Below, one piece after another: positions 31,396 through 40,552 of a stretch of DNA of 64,000 bases. Each line of letters begins with the position of its first letter. Position 1 is the stretch's first letter. Position numbers and translations under genes: made by a program. The stretch spans positions 124,001 to 188,000 of the forward strand of contig NZ_JAKZFT010000002.1 of assembly GCF_022808985.1 (NCBI RefSeq), in the 5' to 3' direction. Source of the stretch: Geotalea sp. SG265 (GTDB lineage: Bacteria; Desulfobacterota; Desulfuromonadia; Geobacterales; Geobacteraceae). The notes below the pieces were generated by a model. It did no database searches and was not told where the DNA came from. It was given only the letters and a program-made list of their open reading frames with translations.

Positions 31396-32048
31396 TCTTC
31401 ACCTTTCACCATTTTCACATGCTCCTTGACTCCGCTGAAGGTCAGCCGGTGAATCGGACACGGGCCGTGCTCGGCAATGGCCTTGAGGTGGTCGGCACAG
31501 CCATAGCCCTTATGGGCGGCAAAACCATACTGGGGAAAGGCCACGTCGTACGAAACCATCAACCGGTCGCGGTGGACTTTGGCAATGATGGAAGCCGCAG
31601 CGATGGAGAGGCTGGTGCCATCCCCTTTCTTGACCGTCTTTTGCGGAATGGGAACCGGTACCTTGGAGATACCGTCGACCAGGATAAAATTAGGCCGCAG
31701 GGAAAGGGCATCCAAGGCATCCTTCATGGCGGCAAGGGTTGCCTGGAGGATGTTGACCTGATCGATGACGCCGGCCTCGCTCGCACCTATGCCGACCGCA
31801 AGGGCATTGGCCATGATCACGTCAAAGAGTTCGTCCCTTTTGGCAGCGGTGAGTTTTTTCGAGTCATCCACCTCGGGCAGATCTACTCCGCCAGGGAGGA
31901 CGACCGCGGCAGCGACCACCGGACCGGCAAGGGGTCCGCGCCCAGCCTCGTCAATGCCGGCAAGGACGGCATAGCCTTGGCGGCGGATAATGGCATCGAA
32001 TCCCAGCAGAGTCGGTTTTTCATAATGGAACAGATCGAGAGTGGGCAT
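31392..32048 (-). CDS. rnhB: Ribonuclease HII
   Basis: RNase HII removes RNA primers and single ribonucleotides from DNA. The product has AGIDEAGRGPLAGPVVAAAV (first acidic residues, DE) near residue 30, VDDSKKLTAAKR near 60 and the later IIAKVHRDR motif. The ATG at 32048 (218 residues) is chosen; an in-frame TTG at 32078 lies within the terminator of rplS. yraN follows with a 4-base overlap. Confidence 0.95.
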   Translation of the reverse strand: MPTLDLFHYEKPTLLGFDAIIRRQGYAVLAGIDEAGRGPLAGPVVAAAVVLPGGVDLPEVDDSKKLTAAKRDELFDVIMANALAVGIGASEAGVIDQVNILQATLAAMKDALDALSLRPNFILVDGISKVPVPIPQKTVKKGDGTSLSIAAASIIAKVHRDRLMVSYDVAFPQYGFAAHKGYGCADHLKAIAEHGPCPIHRLTFSGVKEHVKMVKGEE

Positions 32049-32079
32049 GGCTGGCCTAAATAATTGAGGGCAATGCAAA

Positions 32080-32108
32080 AAAGCCCCGGCAGTAACTGCC
32101 GGGGCTTT
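32080..32108 (-). terminator. Rho-independent terminator after rplS
   Basis: A perfect 13-pair stem, AAAGCCCCGGCAG with its complement around TAA. On the minus strand it is followed by TTTTTTG. It ends the rplS transcript; rnhB begins 32 bases later and needs read-through or its own promoter. Confidence 0.9.
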
Positions 32109-32113
32109 GGGTC

Positions 32114-32470
32114 TTACATTCCAGCCACGTATTTCTTTTCCTTGATCCTGGAAGCCTTGCCACGCAGCTTACGCAGGTAGTACAGCTTGGCGCGGCGGAC
32201 CTGACCACGGGTGATTACCTCGATAGCATCGATGGACGGCGAGTGGAGTGGGAAGCTTCTCTCAACGCCGACGCCGTTGGAAATTTTGCGCACGGTGAAA
32301 GATTCGCGGATACCGCCGTTCTGACGGCCGATCACCACCCCTTGGAAGGCCTGGATACGGCTCTTGTCACCTTCGACGATCTTCACCTGCACCTTCACGG
32401 TATCACCGGGCCTGAACGCCGGAATGTTCTTCTTCATCTGTTCCATCTCAATAGCATCAATCTTATTCAT
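32114..32470 (-). CDS. rplS: 50S ribosomal protein L19
   Basis: The 118-residue product has the family features [32 protein letters not shown] and [17 protein letters not shown]19 sits at the interface between the ribosomal subunits. It is the fourth of the classic rpsP-rimM-trmD-rplS order, here with an extra methyltransferase gene between trmD and rplS. Confidence 0.97.
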   Translation of the reverse strand: MNKIDAIEMEQMKKNIPAFRPGDTVKVQVKIVEGDKSRIQAFQGVVIGRQNGGIRESFTVRKISNGVGVERSFPLHSPSIDAIEVITRGQVRRAKLYYLRKLRGKASRIKEKKYVAGM

Positions 32471-32543
32471 TTTTCCTTCCTCCCTTATCTATGCAACATG
32501 TGCTGTATATTCGTCAGTAAAATCTGCAGATGCATCCGTTTCA

Positions 32544-33137
32544 TCACCGGTCAATCTCTCTGTTGCCGAACAGCCGGTCCAGGATGATCGCCGCGGCTGA
32601 GCGGACTGGCAGGTGGTTGTACGCTCCCGGTCCCGTGATGGGGCCAAGCACGTAAGCGGCCCCGGCAAACACCTCTTCAGTCATTCCCCAGCCGGTACCG
32701 AACAACAGCAGGTATGGCTGATCCTTGTCCTGCAACAGTCTGGCAAGGCCCGCACAATCGATGCTGTTTTCCCGTGCCCGGGCACCTGTCACAACCACCT
32801 TTGCCGGTTTGCCGAATTGTCGCTCCAGGTGGTCCAGGGCCGCCTGCAGCGAATCGACTATCTCTATGATTTCAAGGGCGGCCTTGCGCTTTGCATTGTA
32901 AGTGGCGCCATAACCTTCAGTCCAATGAGCCCTGATCCGTTCCGCCAGGCTGCGCTGCTCTGCCACCGGCGTGATGACGAAATAGCGGCCAAGACCGAAG
33001 GTTCTGGCGGCACGGGCTATGTCATGCAGATCGAGATTCGTTACCGCCGTCGCCACAACCTCGCGGTTCTTGTTATAGACCGGATAGTGGAGAAGGGCGA
33101 TGCTCAAGTTGGGAACTGCGGGAACGAAGGTCTCCAC
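32544..33137 (-). CDS. Predicted RNA methyltransferase (SPOUT-like, TrmD-associated)
   Basis: The 197-residue product resembles the small SAM-dependent RNA methyltransferase family found next to or fused to TrmD (Pfam Methyltrn_RNA type). Visible motifs are NLSIALLHYPVYNKNREVVATAVTN, split over the N terminus, and a C-terminal LLLFGTGWGMTEE, which resembles a knotted SAM site. It starts with GTG, whose first base overlaps the last base of the trmD stop (TAGTG), so the two are translated together. The modified RNA is unknown. Confidence 0.8.
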   Translation of the reverse strand: METFVPAVPNLSIALLHYPVYNKNREVVATAVTNLDLHDIARAARTFGLGRYFVITPVAEQRSLAERIRAHWTEGYGATYNAKRKAALEIIEIVDSLQAALDHLERQFGKPAKVVVTGARARENSIDCAGLARLLQDKDQPYLLLFGTGWGMTEEVFAGAAYVLGPITGPGAYNHLPVRSAAAIILDRLFGNREIDR

Positions 33138-33871
33138 TACTCTGTTTCCCTAGACAATTCCACTAGGTATTTCCGGTCGGCGTCAGTCAGCCGGACCTTC
33201 TGCAGCAAGTCGGGCCGTTGGAAGGCGGTAGCTGCGAGAGATTTGCGTCGCCGCCATTTTTCTATCTCCCGATGATTGCCTGACAAAAGAACCTTGGGAA
33301 CCTCCAGACCTCTGAACTCAGGGGGCCTCGTGTACTGGGGGTACTCAAGAAGCCCGTCGGCAAAGGAATCGTTGATGGCAGACTCCTCACTGCCCAGCAC
33401 CCCAGGCACCAGGCGGGAAACCGCATCGATAATCACCATGGCCGCCATCTCGCCGCCGGTCAGGACGAAGTCTCCCAGTGAAATTTCGTCATCCACGAAA
33501 AGTTCCCGCACACGTTCATCCACTCCTTCATACCGCCCGCAGATGATGATCAGCGCCTCTTCCCGGGCCAGCTCATCGGCTACGGCATGACTAAAGGCCC
33601 TTCCACGGGGGGTGGTAAGGATGACCCGCGCCTTGGGATTGCCAGCCTTGGCGTGCTCAATACATGCGGCCAGCGGTTCCACCTTCATAACCATACCGGC
33701 GCCGCCACCATAGGGGTAATCGTCGGTAACGCTATGCCGGTCAAGGGCATAATCGCGAATGTTATGAAGGGCAACCTCGATAAGCCCTTTCTCCCTGGCC
33801 CGCTTGAGGATGCTCTCCGTGAGCGGCCCCTCGAACATGGCGGGGAAAAGGCTCAGAACTTCAAATTTCAT
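33137..33871 (-). CDS. trmD: tRNA (guanine-37-N1)-methyltransferase
   Basis: TrmD makes m1G37 next to the anticodon and prevents frameshifting. The 244-residue product has the family start [15 protein letters not shown] and the knot motifs [14 protein letters not shown] near residue 52 and [10 protein letters not shown] near 111, and [15 protein letters not shown] near 131. It overlaps rimM by 4 bases. Confidence 0.97.
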   Translation of the reverse strand: MKFEVLSLFPAMFEGPLTESILKRAREKGLIEVALHNIRDYALDRHSVTDDYPYGGGAGMVMKVEPLAACIEHAKAGNPKARVILTTPRGRAFSHAVADELAREEALIIICGRYEGVDERVRELFVDDEISLGDFVLTGGEMAAMVIIDAVSRLVPGVLGSEESAINDSFADGLLEYPQYTRPPEFRGLEVPKVLLSGNHREIEKWRRRKSLAATAFQRPDLLQKVRLTDADRKYLVELSRETE

Positions 33872-34392
33872 AGATCGAGCAACCCCTCCGGAAGCCGGAC
33901 CGTCATTCGCCCGGCAGCCGGATCAACCTCAAGCACAACGTCATCGAGGGCGGGAACGAGAATTTCTCGATTTCCGCCCCCCTGGACCACATACACATCG
34001 TTGCTGCCCGTAACGATTATATCGACCAGTTCCCCAAGGATTTCCCCGTCCTCGGTGGTTACCTGCAGCCCGACAAGATCGCACCAGTAATACTCATCAT
34101 CGGCCAGTGCCGGCAGTTGCTCGCGCAACACGTACACTTCACGCCCTACCAGGTGCATGACATCATTAATGTTGGTGAAGTCCTTGAGACTGAGGATGAT
34201 CTTCTTACCGTGAGCCTTGGCGCCGGCTACGGCAAATGATTCCATCCCTCCACCAGGTTTTTTGATCATCACCGATCGCAAAGCCGTGAAGCTGTCCGGC
34301 TCACCGGAGAAGGAGGTTATCCGAAGCTGTCCTCTCACCCCATGGGTCGCCGAGACCTTGCCGATCAAAATTGTTTCGATACTGCCTGACAT
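33868..34392 (-). CDS. rimM: 16S rRNA maturation factor RimM
   Basis: The 174-residue product has an N-terminal RimM domain ([17 protein letters not shown]) and a PRC-barrel C terminus ([12 protein letters not shown] then [15 protein letters not shown]). RimM helps assembly of the 30S head with S19. The start overlaps the khpA stop by one base (TAATG). Confidence 0.96.
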   Translation of the reverse strand: MSGSIETILIGKVSATHGVRGQLRITSFSGEPDSFTALRSVMIKKPGGGMESFAVAGAKAHGKKIILSLKDFTNINDVMHLVGREVYVLREQLPALADDEYYWCDLVGLQVTTEDGEILGELVDIIVTGSNDVYVVQGGGNREILVPALDDVVLEVDPAAGRMTVRLPEGLLDL

Positions 34393-34622
34393 TACTCTAC
34401 TATCTTGAGGACCGCCTTCTTGTTATCCTTCGTCGAAACGGCATTGAGCAGAGTGCGGATGGCTTTGGCCGTACGCCCCTCCTTACCGATAATCCTGCCC
34501 ATGTCTTCCTTCGCCACGGTCAGCTTGATAACGGTAGTCTCTTCTTCCATCTCCTCGGTTGCTCTTACCTGACTGGGGTCATCAACAAGTGCTTTCGCGA
34601 TGGTTTCTACGAGCTCTTTCAT
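34392..34622 (-). CDS. KH-domain RNA-binding protein (KhpA/YlqC family)
   Basis: The 76-residue product is a single KH-like domain with the GxxG loop seen as GKEGRT in DMGRIIGKEGRTAKAIR. Known relatives bind RNA and affect cell shape and division with KhpB. It lies between rpsP and rimM, the standard position. Confidence 0.93.
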   Translation of the reverse strand: MKELVETIAKALVDDPSQVRATEEMEEETTVIKLTVAKEDMGRIIGKEGRTAKAIRTLLNAVSTKDNKKAVLKIVE

Positions 34623-34673
34623 GTCGCTGTCCTCTGTGAGTTAAAATGTCCGGCGTACCGGGGAAAAACCGTA

Positions 34674-34940
34674 TTATGCAAGCTTGGAGACAAATTTTTC
34701 CCAGATACCGGCCTTCTTCAGGATCTGCTTCACGGTATCGGTAGGCTGCGCGCCCTTGCCAAGCCATTCAAGAGTCTTTCCCTCTTCCAGTTTGAAGACC
34801 GCAGGATTTTGATTGGGATCGTAGGTACCGACATTCTCGATGAAACGGCCATCCCGTTTGCAGCGCTCGTCTGCAACCACAACCTGATAGAAAGGTTTTT
34901 TCTTTGCGCCGGCACGAGCCAGCCTGATTTTTGTTGCCAT
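34674..34940 (-). CDS. rpsP: 30S ribosomal protein S16
   Basis: The 88-residue product matches S16, with [20 protein letters not shown] at the start and the [10 protein letters not shown] motif near residue 33. S16 is an early 30S assembly protein. It lies between ffh and khpA with normal spacing. Confidence 0.97.
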   Translation of the reverse strand: MATKIRLARAGAKKKPFYQVVVADERCKRDGRFIENVGTYDPNQNPAVFKLEEGKTLEWLGKGAQPTDTVKQILKKAGIWEKFVSKLA

Positions 34941-34990
34941 CTTTTCCTCCTGGTATTATCACGGCCTGCGCCGCAACTTCGTTTTTTATT

Positions 34991-36343
34991 TTAGAAAGGG
35001 AACCCCATCCCTTTTCCCATGCCTTTCATAAGACCTTTCGGTCCCAGCTTCTGGAGCTGTTTGACAACCTTTTGTGCCTCAGTGAACCGCTTGAGGAGCT
35101 GATTTACCTCCTGCACGGTCGTACCGCTTCCCTTGGCGATGCGCAGCCTGCGGCTGCCGTTGATTATCTGGTGATTCGACCGCTCCTGGCGGGTCATGGA
35201 ATCGATGATCGCCTCGATTCGCTTCAGCTCCTTCTCGCTGGGCTGGGCACCCTGCATCTGCTTCATCATCTTGCCCATGCCGGGAATCATGCCCATGATC
35301 GACTCCAGGGAGCCCATTTTCTTCAGCTGCTGCAGTTGGGCCTTGAAGTCTTCCAGGTCGAAATTGCTCTTCTTCAGCTTTTTCTGAAGCCGCTCGGCCT
35401 CTTTCGTGTCGAAGGTTGACTGGGCCTTCTCGATCAGGGTCAGCACATCACCCATGCCAAGGATGCGCGACACCAGGCGGTCGGCGTGAAACACCTCAAG
35501 GGCGTCCAGCTTCTCGCCGAGACCGACGAATTTTACCGGCTTGCCGGTGACCGCCTTGATGGAAAGGGCCGCACCACCCTTCGCATCGCCGTCCAGTTTT
35601 GTCAGCACCACGCCGGTTATGCCGAGACGGTCATTGAAGCCAGTCGCCACATTAACGGCCTCCTGGCCGGTCATGGCATCGGCGACAAACAATATCTCCC
35701 GCGGCTCCACCGCTTCGCGGATATGAACCAGCTCGTCCATCAGGTAGTCGTCGATCTGGTGGCGACCCGCGGTATCGAAGATGACCGTATCGAAACCGGA
35801 GAGCTCGGCGTATTTCAGCGCCTTGCTGCAGATATCGACCGGCTTCTGATCGGCCTGTGAATCGAAAACCTCCATGGACAGCTGTCTGCCCAGGGTCTTC
35901 AGCTGCTCGATAGCGGCCGGCCGGTAAACATCGGCCGGGACCAGCAGCGGTTTCCGCCGTTGGGACTTCAGGTATCGGGCCAGCTTTCCGCAGCTGGTCG
36001 TCTTTCCTGCACCCTGAAGACCGACCATCATGATGGATACCGGTGGCTTGGCAGCCAAATCCAGGCTGTTGTCCTCGTCACCACCCATCAGGGCAACCAG
36101 CTCATCATGGACGATCTTCACCACCTGCTGCCCCGGGGAGAGGCTCTGGAGAACCAGGGTTCCGACAGCCTTTTCCCTGACCCGCTCGACAAAATCCTTG
36201 ACGACCTTGAAGTTGACGTCCGCCTCAAGGAGTGCCAGGCGCACTTCGCGCAGGGCCTCCTTGATATTGTCTTCGGTCATTACCCCCTGACCGCGCAGTT
36301 TTTTAAAGACCGATTCAAGCTTATCGGAAAGGGCATCAAACAT
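34991..36343 (-). CDS. ffh: Signal recognition particle protein Ffh
   Basis: Ffh binds signal sequences on nascent membrane proteins together with 4.5S RNA. The 450-residue product has the N domain, the GTPase P-loop GLQGAGKTT at residues 108-116, the DTAGRHQID motif, the TKLDGDAKGGAA motif near residue 245, and a C-terminal Met-rich M domain (about 330-450) with SMTRQER and NHQIINGSRRLRIAKGSG parts. It heads the operon ffh-rpsP-khpA-rimM-trmD. Confidence 0.97.
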   Translation of the reverse strand: MFDALSDKLESVFKKLRGQGVMTEDNIKEALREVRLALLEADVNFKVVKDFVERVREKAVGTLVLQSLSPGQQVVKIVHDELVALMGGDEDNSLDLAAKPPVSIMMVGLQGAGKTTSCGKLARYLKSQRRKPLLVPADVYRPAAIEQLKTLGRQLSMEVFDSQADQKPVDICSKALKYAELSGFDTVIFDTAGRHQIDDYLMDELVHIREAVEPREILFVADAMTGQEAVNVATGFNDRLGITGVVLTKLDGDAKGGAALSIKAVTGKPVKFVGLGEKLDALEVFHADRLVSRILGMGDVLTLIEKAQSTFDTKEAERLQKKLKKSNFDLEDFKAQLQQLKKMGSLESIMGMIPGMGKMMKQMQGAQPSEKELKRIEAIIDSMTRQERSNHQIINGSRRLRIAKGSGTTVQEVNQLLKRFTEAQKVVKQLQKLGPKGLMKGMGKGMGFPF

Positions 36344-36430
36344 GAAAACTCTTTCGCAAATTCAATATGTTAGACCACTTCGAGCAACGGCAAACGAAAA
36401 AGCGCACTTTGCCACTTGTAAAGGAGCAAC

Positions 36431-36458
36431 TTTAGAGGAATGTCCAGCTTTTTGTCAA
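36431..36458 (-). promoter_or_regulatory. Sigma70-type promoter for the ffh operon
   Basis: On the minus strand TTGACA (36458-36453) and TCTAAA (36436-36431) are 16 bases apart, about 90 bases before the ffh start. The rest of the gap to yedF has no gene. Confidence 0.55.
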
Positions 36459-36489
36459 GAACAAATTTAACCAGCAGCACCGACGAAGA

Positions 36490-37080
36490 TCAAAGGCGGA
36501 TTACCGATTGCGCCTTGAGCATCCCTTCGGCAATGGTGAACATGTTGGTTACCGAACCGGCTGCCAGCTTGTCCTTGCGGTGAAAGAAATCGAGACATAC
36601 GCCGCAGGAGAGTATCTCGCAGCCCATGTTCTCCAGCTTCTCCAGGACTTCGGCGATCTCCGAGCCCTCCGTCGTCAAGAGGACGCCGGTGTTGATGAAA
36701 AAGATACTGTCGGGAAGCTCGTTAATGTCAAGCAGGGTAATCATGAAGTTTTTCATAAGGAGGCGCCCCAACTCCTCGGGCCCGTCCCCCAGGCGGTCGG
36801 AGCCGACGAGCATGACCGTCTTGCCCTTGGCCCCCGGAGCAACCGTCTCGGCGATCTCTATTGAGCCAGCCTTGCCGGAAACGACCAGGGAAAATCCCAC
36901 CCCCATCGGAGTTTCGGCAACTAAAAAGCCACGGTTTGTCGCAAACCGCGTGACATTCTCCCGGGGTGCGCCGCTATCGACCAGCACCGTCAGCGATTCT
37001 CCAGGATTTTCCTCCAAGGCCCGCTTCACCAGCACCACCGGCTGGGGACAGGCCATATTTCTGCAATCAATGGTTTTCAA
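36490..37080 (-). CDS. yedF: Sulfurtransferase-like selenium-metabolism protein YedF
   Basis: The 196-residue product has an N-terminal TusA/SirA-like domain (KTIDCRNMACPQPVVLVKRAL, active-site CPxP) and a C-terminal DsrE-like domain (TVMLVGSDRLGDG to the ILSCGVCLDFF motif). This fusion is known from genomes with selenium-dependent enzymes, although its biochemical role is unproven. The start is TTG with GGAGG six bases upstream. The next gene upstream encodes DUF3343, its usual partner. Confidence 0.9.
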   Translation of the reverse strand: MKTIDCRNMACPQPVVLVKRALEENPGESLTVLVDSGAPRENVTRFATNRGFLVAETPMGVGFSLVVSGKAGSIEIAETVAPGAKGKTVMLVGSDRLGDGPEELGRLLMKNFMITLLDINELPDSIFFINTGVLLTTEGSEIAEVLEKLENMGCEILSCGVCLDFFHRKDKLAAGSVTNMFTIAEGMLKAQSVIRL

Positions 37081-37102
37081 TCACAACCTCCGATAAATAC
37101 AA

Positions 37103-37378
37103 TTACGTAGTTACTTTGACGTACTCGCCATGCTGCTTCACATAAAGCTCTGCCGGAAGGAACCCCTCTTCGGCAAGAACCCTTTCCACCTCATTGCGCA
37201 GAGCAGAGTCGTACCTGATGGCCAGGCCGCAATCGGACTGCAGCGCCCTTGGTACGGGAATCAGCATGATGGCCAGCTTCTTCTGCTTCAATATCTTTTC
37301 GGCTTTCATGACCCGATGAATGGAATTGAAAACCGCCACGTAATCGCCGTCCTGGACCACTACCCATCCTTTCGACAC
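37103..37378 (-). CDS. DUF3343 protein, partner of YedF
   Basis: The 91-residue product has the DUF3343 features: VAVFNSIHRVMKAEKILK, a PVPRALQSDCGLAIRY segment with a single conserved Cys, and a short tail. These proteins occur next to yedF and are linked with selenium use in gene-neighbourhood studies. The start is GTG with only a weak ribosome site, so the N terminus is uncertain. It is divergent from the gene at 37482. Confidence 0.87.
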   Translation of the reverse strand: MSKGWVVVQDGDYVAVFNSIHRVMKAEKILKQKKLAIMLIPVPRALQSDCGLAIRYDSALRNEVERVLAEEGFLPAELYVKQHGEYVKVTT

Positions 37379-37435
37379 CTGGGAATAAAGTAAGCAACGC
37401 GGGCGGCCACCGCCTTTCGGCAGCTGTCAAGCTCG

Positions 37436-37464
37436 TTGACAAAGGCCGTTGAAACCCATAGTAT
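37436..37464 (+). promoter_or_regulatory. Sigma70-type promoter for the small membrane protein and dciA-like gene
   Basis: TTGACA (37436-37441) and TAGTAT (37459-37464), 17 bases apart. A short inverted repeat GTCAA / TTGAC overlaps the -35 box. Confidence 0.6.
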
Positions 37465-37481
37465 ACCGGGTGAGGTAAAGA

Positions 37482-37736
37482 ATGCACCTTATTTTGACAT
37501 TCATCGCCCTGATGCTCCTTGCCCTGCTCATCAACGTACCGTTCGGCTACCTGCGGCAGAGCTACGAAAAATTCTCCTTCGGCTGGTATTTCTACGTCCA
37601 CATTTCCATTCCCATCATCATCTATCTGAGGATCAAAGCAGGCTTCAGCTGGAAGCTCATTCCCTTTACCTTGGGGAGTGCCGTCGTTGGACAAATCATC
37701 GGCGGGAAGATCCGCAGAAGGAAAACCCTTGGCTGA
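37482..37736 (+). CDS. Small membrane protein of unknown function
   Basis: The 84-residue product has two strongly hydrophobic segments (about 2-22 and 37-50), a third weaker one near 60-73, and a basic tail ending KIRRRKTLG. A GAGGT site precedes the ATG and a good promoter lies upstream. It overlaps the next gene by 8 bases if that starts at TTG. No family was recognised by eye. Confidence 0.75.
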   Translation: MHLILTFIALMLLALLINVPFGYLRQSYEKFSFGWYFYVHISIPIIIYLRIKAGFSWKLIPFTLGSAVVGQIIGGKIRRRKTLG

Positions 37737-38202
37737 AAAGCGTCCACGTATGAAGCGACCGGCAGCGGTCGCAGAACTGCTCACGGAATTTTTCCAGGAT
37801 AAACCTGTCGGAATGCGCCTGAAGGAAGGCAAAATATGGCTTGTCTGGGAGAAGTCGGTGGGGGAGCAGATAGCTGCCCGAGCCAGGCCCGCAGCATTCC
37901 GTGATGGAACACTCACGGTTATCGTCGACAACGCACCATGGATGCAGCAGCTGACCTACCTGAAAAAAGAGATCATCGCCAAAATCAACGGGCATCTCGG
38001 CGAAGAGCTGGTGACGGATCTCTACCTGAGAGCCGGGAGCAGCCCCGCGCCCCCTGCCCAACCATCCCCCCCCACACAAGGATGCAGAGCCCTTTCCCCT
38101 GAAGAGCAACAACAGATTGGCGAGAAAACCGCGGACATTTCCGATCCGGAGCTGCGAGAAATCATCTCCGGGCTGATGGGAACACATCTGAAAAGAAGCT
38201 GA
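37729..38202 (+). CDS. DUF721 / DciA-like protein
   Basis: The product (157 residues from TTG 37729) has the DUF721 layout: VAELLTEFFQDKP, LVWEKSVGEQIAARARP near residue 40 and the GTLTVIVDNAPWMQQLTYLKKEII segment. Such proteins are related to DciA, which loads the replicative helicase in many bacteria without DnaC. The C-terminal part has a Pro-rich linker and a helical tail. TTG is chosen since AAGGA lies seven bases upstream; ATG 37750 has no site. Confidence 0.83.
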   Translation: MAEKRPRMKRPAAVAELLTEFFQDKPVGMRLKEGKIWLVWEKSVGEQIAARARPAAFRDGTLTVIVDNAPWMQQLTYLKKEIIAKINGHLGEELVTDLYLRAGSSPAPPAQPSPPTQGCRALSPEEQQQIGEKTADISDPELREIISGLMGTHLKRS

Positions 38203-38255
38203 GGTCTTCTCCCAGTCAATTTCCCCAGTAGGCTATCACCGCACTGCTCGCCACA

Positions 38256-38925
38256 TCAATCACAAAGGCGGTAGAAGGCCACCTGGTAATTCCGTGTAGT
38301 CGACCGGTACAGGCCGACAAATACCAAGCCGGGTGGTGGAGCCATGATCTCCGCATCGGAATGTTTATCCCCCACCATTTCCTTTACCACCAGGTCTACC
38401 TTGTTCTTACGGGCGAACTGCAGCAGTTGGGGAAGGTCCGCCACCGGTTCCGGAGTCCACAAGCCATCCAGATAGTACACCAGCTTGCTCCAAGCCACCA
38501 TGTAGTTTTTACCCGGACCGAACCGTTCGACAGCCCATCGTCCTGCCTTCGCCAACTCCCTGGAGGAGATGGGGAAAGGTAGCGCAGAGGATTGCCGCGC
38601 AGAAAGCGGTCTTCCAGTCGAACAGCCTGCTTGCGAGGAAGTAGACAGCAAAGGCAAGGCCGGCGCCGCAGACCACGGATACTAGGCTGGCAGCAAAGAC
38701 AAGCTCCCGTATGCCGGCAATGGAAGAAACCGCCGCTATAAAAATCGAATACAGAGGGGGAAACCATAGGGCCTGCCAGCCCAACCCCTTGCCCAACAGG
38801 ATGTTTCGCGCCATCTGCAAATACATGGCCCCGTCGGCACTAACTCCGGAAACGTGAAAGTGACCAGTAAGGACAACCGCTACTAGGACAAAAATGACTG
38901 ATAAAAGCAGCACATTCCTGCGCAT
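38256..38925 (-). pseudogene. GT39-type glycosyltransferase pseudogene with large internal deletion
   Basis: Two pieces of one gene remain in different frames. The N-terminal piece starts at ATG 38925 (MRRNVLLLSVIFVLVAVVL) and runs for about 120 codons with SADGAMYLQMARNILLGKG and [14 protein letters not shown], as in the intact GT39-type gene at 40553-42190. The C-terminal piece (to 38256) has GKNYMVAWSKLVYYLDGLW and the final YQVAFYRLCD. About 300 codons in the middle are missing; the junction lies near 38570 and shifts the frame. The 4-kb neighbour shows what the intact form looks like. No product is expected beyond a short N-terminal fragment. Confidence 0.85.
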
Positions 38926-38926
38926 G

Positions 38927-39661
38927 TCAAAGCCCCAGCCTTCTCTTGAAAAGGAGCTGCAGAGTCTGCCGCACGGTTTTTCCCACATGCATCTTGCTGG
39001 CGCTCTTTTTCTGGTCATAGCGGAGAATCAGCGGCACCTCTTCCATGATCGGGTCGTATTTCCGCAGTTTCAGTAGGATATCCACCATGCAGGAAAAACC
39101 CTGCTCGGAAATGAATTCATCTCCGTATTCCCTGAAAGCATTTTTCAGCAGCCCCGCCCGATATGCACGATAGCCGCAGGTATAGTCCCTTACGCCGGAA
39201 ATGGGCATCACCAGCCGGAACAGCAGAGCGGCTCCAATGCTCAAGGTTTTCCGGTACAAGGACAATCCTCTGATCTTAGCCCCTTTCTGATAGCGCGAGG
39301 CGATGACCACGTCGTTTCCCTCCCTGACGAGGCGCACCATCCTGAACAACAGGCCCGGCAGATGGCTGTTATCGGCATCCATGGTAACGATAATATCACG
39401 CTCCTCGGACGTCTCGACGGCACGGAACAGGCCGGTCTTTATGGCTTCCGCCAACCCCCTGTTCTTTTCATGGTTGACCAGGTCGAGGTCGATCCGTCCT
39501 TTGAAGCGCGAAACGACCTCGGCAGTGGCATCTGAACTTCCGTCGTTGACGACAATGATCCGGCACGGTTTGCCTTCCTCCTCGATAGCCTCGCAGAAGC
39601 TAGTGAGAAGAGCACCGATGCACGACGCCTCATTGTAAGCGGGAAGGACTGCTACAATCAT
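38927..39661 (-). CDS. GT2 glycosyltransferase (dolichol-/polyprenyl-phosphate mannose synthase-like)
   Basis: The 244-residue product has the GT-A fold with VAVLPAYNEASCIG, VVNDGSSDATAEV and the DXD-type MDADNSHLPG motif near residue 92. It resembles enzymes that load a sugar from a nucleotide onto a polyprenyl phosphate, which would supply GT39-type enzymes. The start is ATG 39661, seven bases after AAGGAG. The adjacent GT39 pseudogene was probably its partner. Confidence 0.9.
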   Translation of the reverse strand: MIVAVLPAYNEASCIGALLTSFCEAIEEEGKPCRIIVVNDGSSDATAEVVSRFKGRIDLDLVNHEKNRGLAEAIKTGLFRAVETSEERDIIVTMDADNSHLPGLLFRMVRLVREGNDVVIASRYQKGAKIRGLSLYRKTLSIGAALLFRLVMPISGVRDYTCGYRAYRAGLLKNAFREYGDEFISEQGFSCMVDILLKLRKYDPIMEEVPLILRYDQKKSASKMHVGKTVRQTLQLLFKRRLGL

Positions 39662-39745
39662 CAATTCGCTCCTTGCAGGATTCGAACGGCAATGAATAGT
39701 GCAGGCGAGATAAACTGAGCCTCATTCATTCTGACCGTCTCCCTC

Positions 39746-40495
39746 TCAGCAAACTTTAGCATTGAATAGCCTCCCCCGGCACAGCCCTGCCTTTGCCAGC
39801 CTGAACTGCAGAGCGGTTTTCAGCACCCCAAGGCCGTAAATTACGCTGCGGCCGAAGTTTATGGAAGACGCCTCCTCAAAATATTTGGTCGGACAGCTAA
39901 CCTCACCGATACGGTAGCCGAACCAGACAATCTGTGCCAGCATCTGGTTGTCGAAAACGAAGTCCTCCGAGTTTGCTTCCAGGGGGAGCCTCTCCAGAAT
40001 TTCCCGGGAAAAAGCCCGATAGCCGGTATGATACTCGGAAAGCTTGTGACCCAGCATCAGGTTCTCGAAGAAAGTAAGGAACCGGTTGGCGATATATTTA
40101 TAGAGCGGCATTCCCCCTTTCAAGGCGCCTATACCCAGAATGCGTGAAGCGAGTACCGCATCGAATTCGCCATAGGCGACCATGGCGGCCATGGCTGTTA
40201 TCAGCTTGGGCGTATACTGATAGTCCGGATGAAGCATGATGACAATGTCCGCCCCGAGATCAAGGGCTGTCCGGTAACAGGTCTTCTGGTTGCCGCCATA
40301 GCCCCTGTTTTTTTCGTGAATAACAGTCTTTATACCCAAGCGGCGTGCAACGTCGGCCGTATCGTCCCTGCTGGCATCATCCACAAGGACAACGTCATCC
40401 ACAAATTCGAAGGGAATTTCCCGATATGTCATCTCCAGGGTTCTTGCCGCATTATAAGCCGGAAGGACAACCACCACCTTTCTGTTATTCAACAT
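39746..40495 (-). CDS. GT2 glycosyltransferase (polyprenyl-phosphate sugar synthase-like)
   Basis: The 249-residue product has [30 protein letters not shown] and the catalytic [13 protein letters not shown] motif (His-Pro-Asp in place of DxD). Related enzymes make polyprenyl-phosphate-linked sugars or act in polysaccharide export loci. The start is set at ATG 40495 with a GAGGAG site somewhat far upstream (11 bases); an upstream ATG at 40534 has none. The next upstream gene is the GT39 enzyme. Confidence 0.87.
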   Translation of the reverse strand: MLNNRKVVVVLPAYNAARTLEMTYREIPFEFVDDVVLVDDASRDDTADVARRLGIKTVIHEKNRGYGGNQKTCYRTALDLGADIVIMLHPDYQYTPKLITAMAAMVAYGEFDAVLASRILGIGALKGGMPLYKYIANRFLTFFENLMLGHKLSEYHTGYRAFSREILERLPLEANSEDFVFDNQMLAQIVWFGYRIGEVSCPTKYFEEASSINFGRSVIYGLGVLKTALQFRLAKAGLCRGRLFNAKVC

Positions 40496-40552
40496 CAGTC
40501 GGCAATCTCCTCTCTGGTCTGATACCATATGCACTCATTGATGCACATGAGT

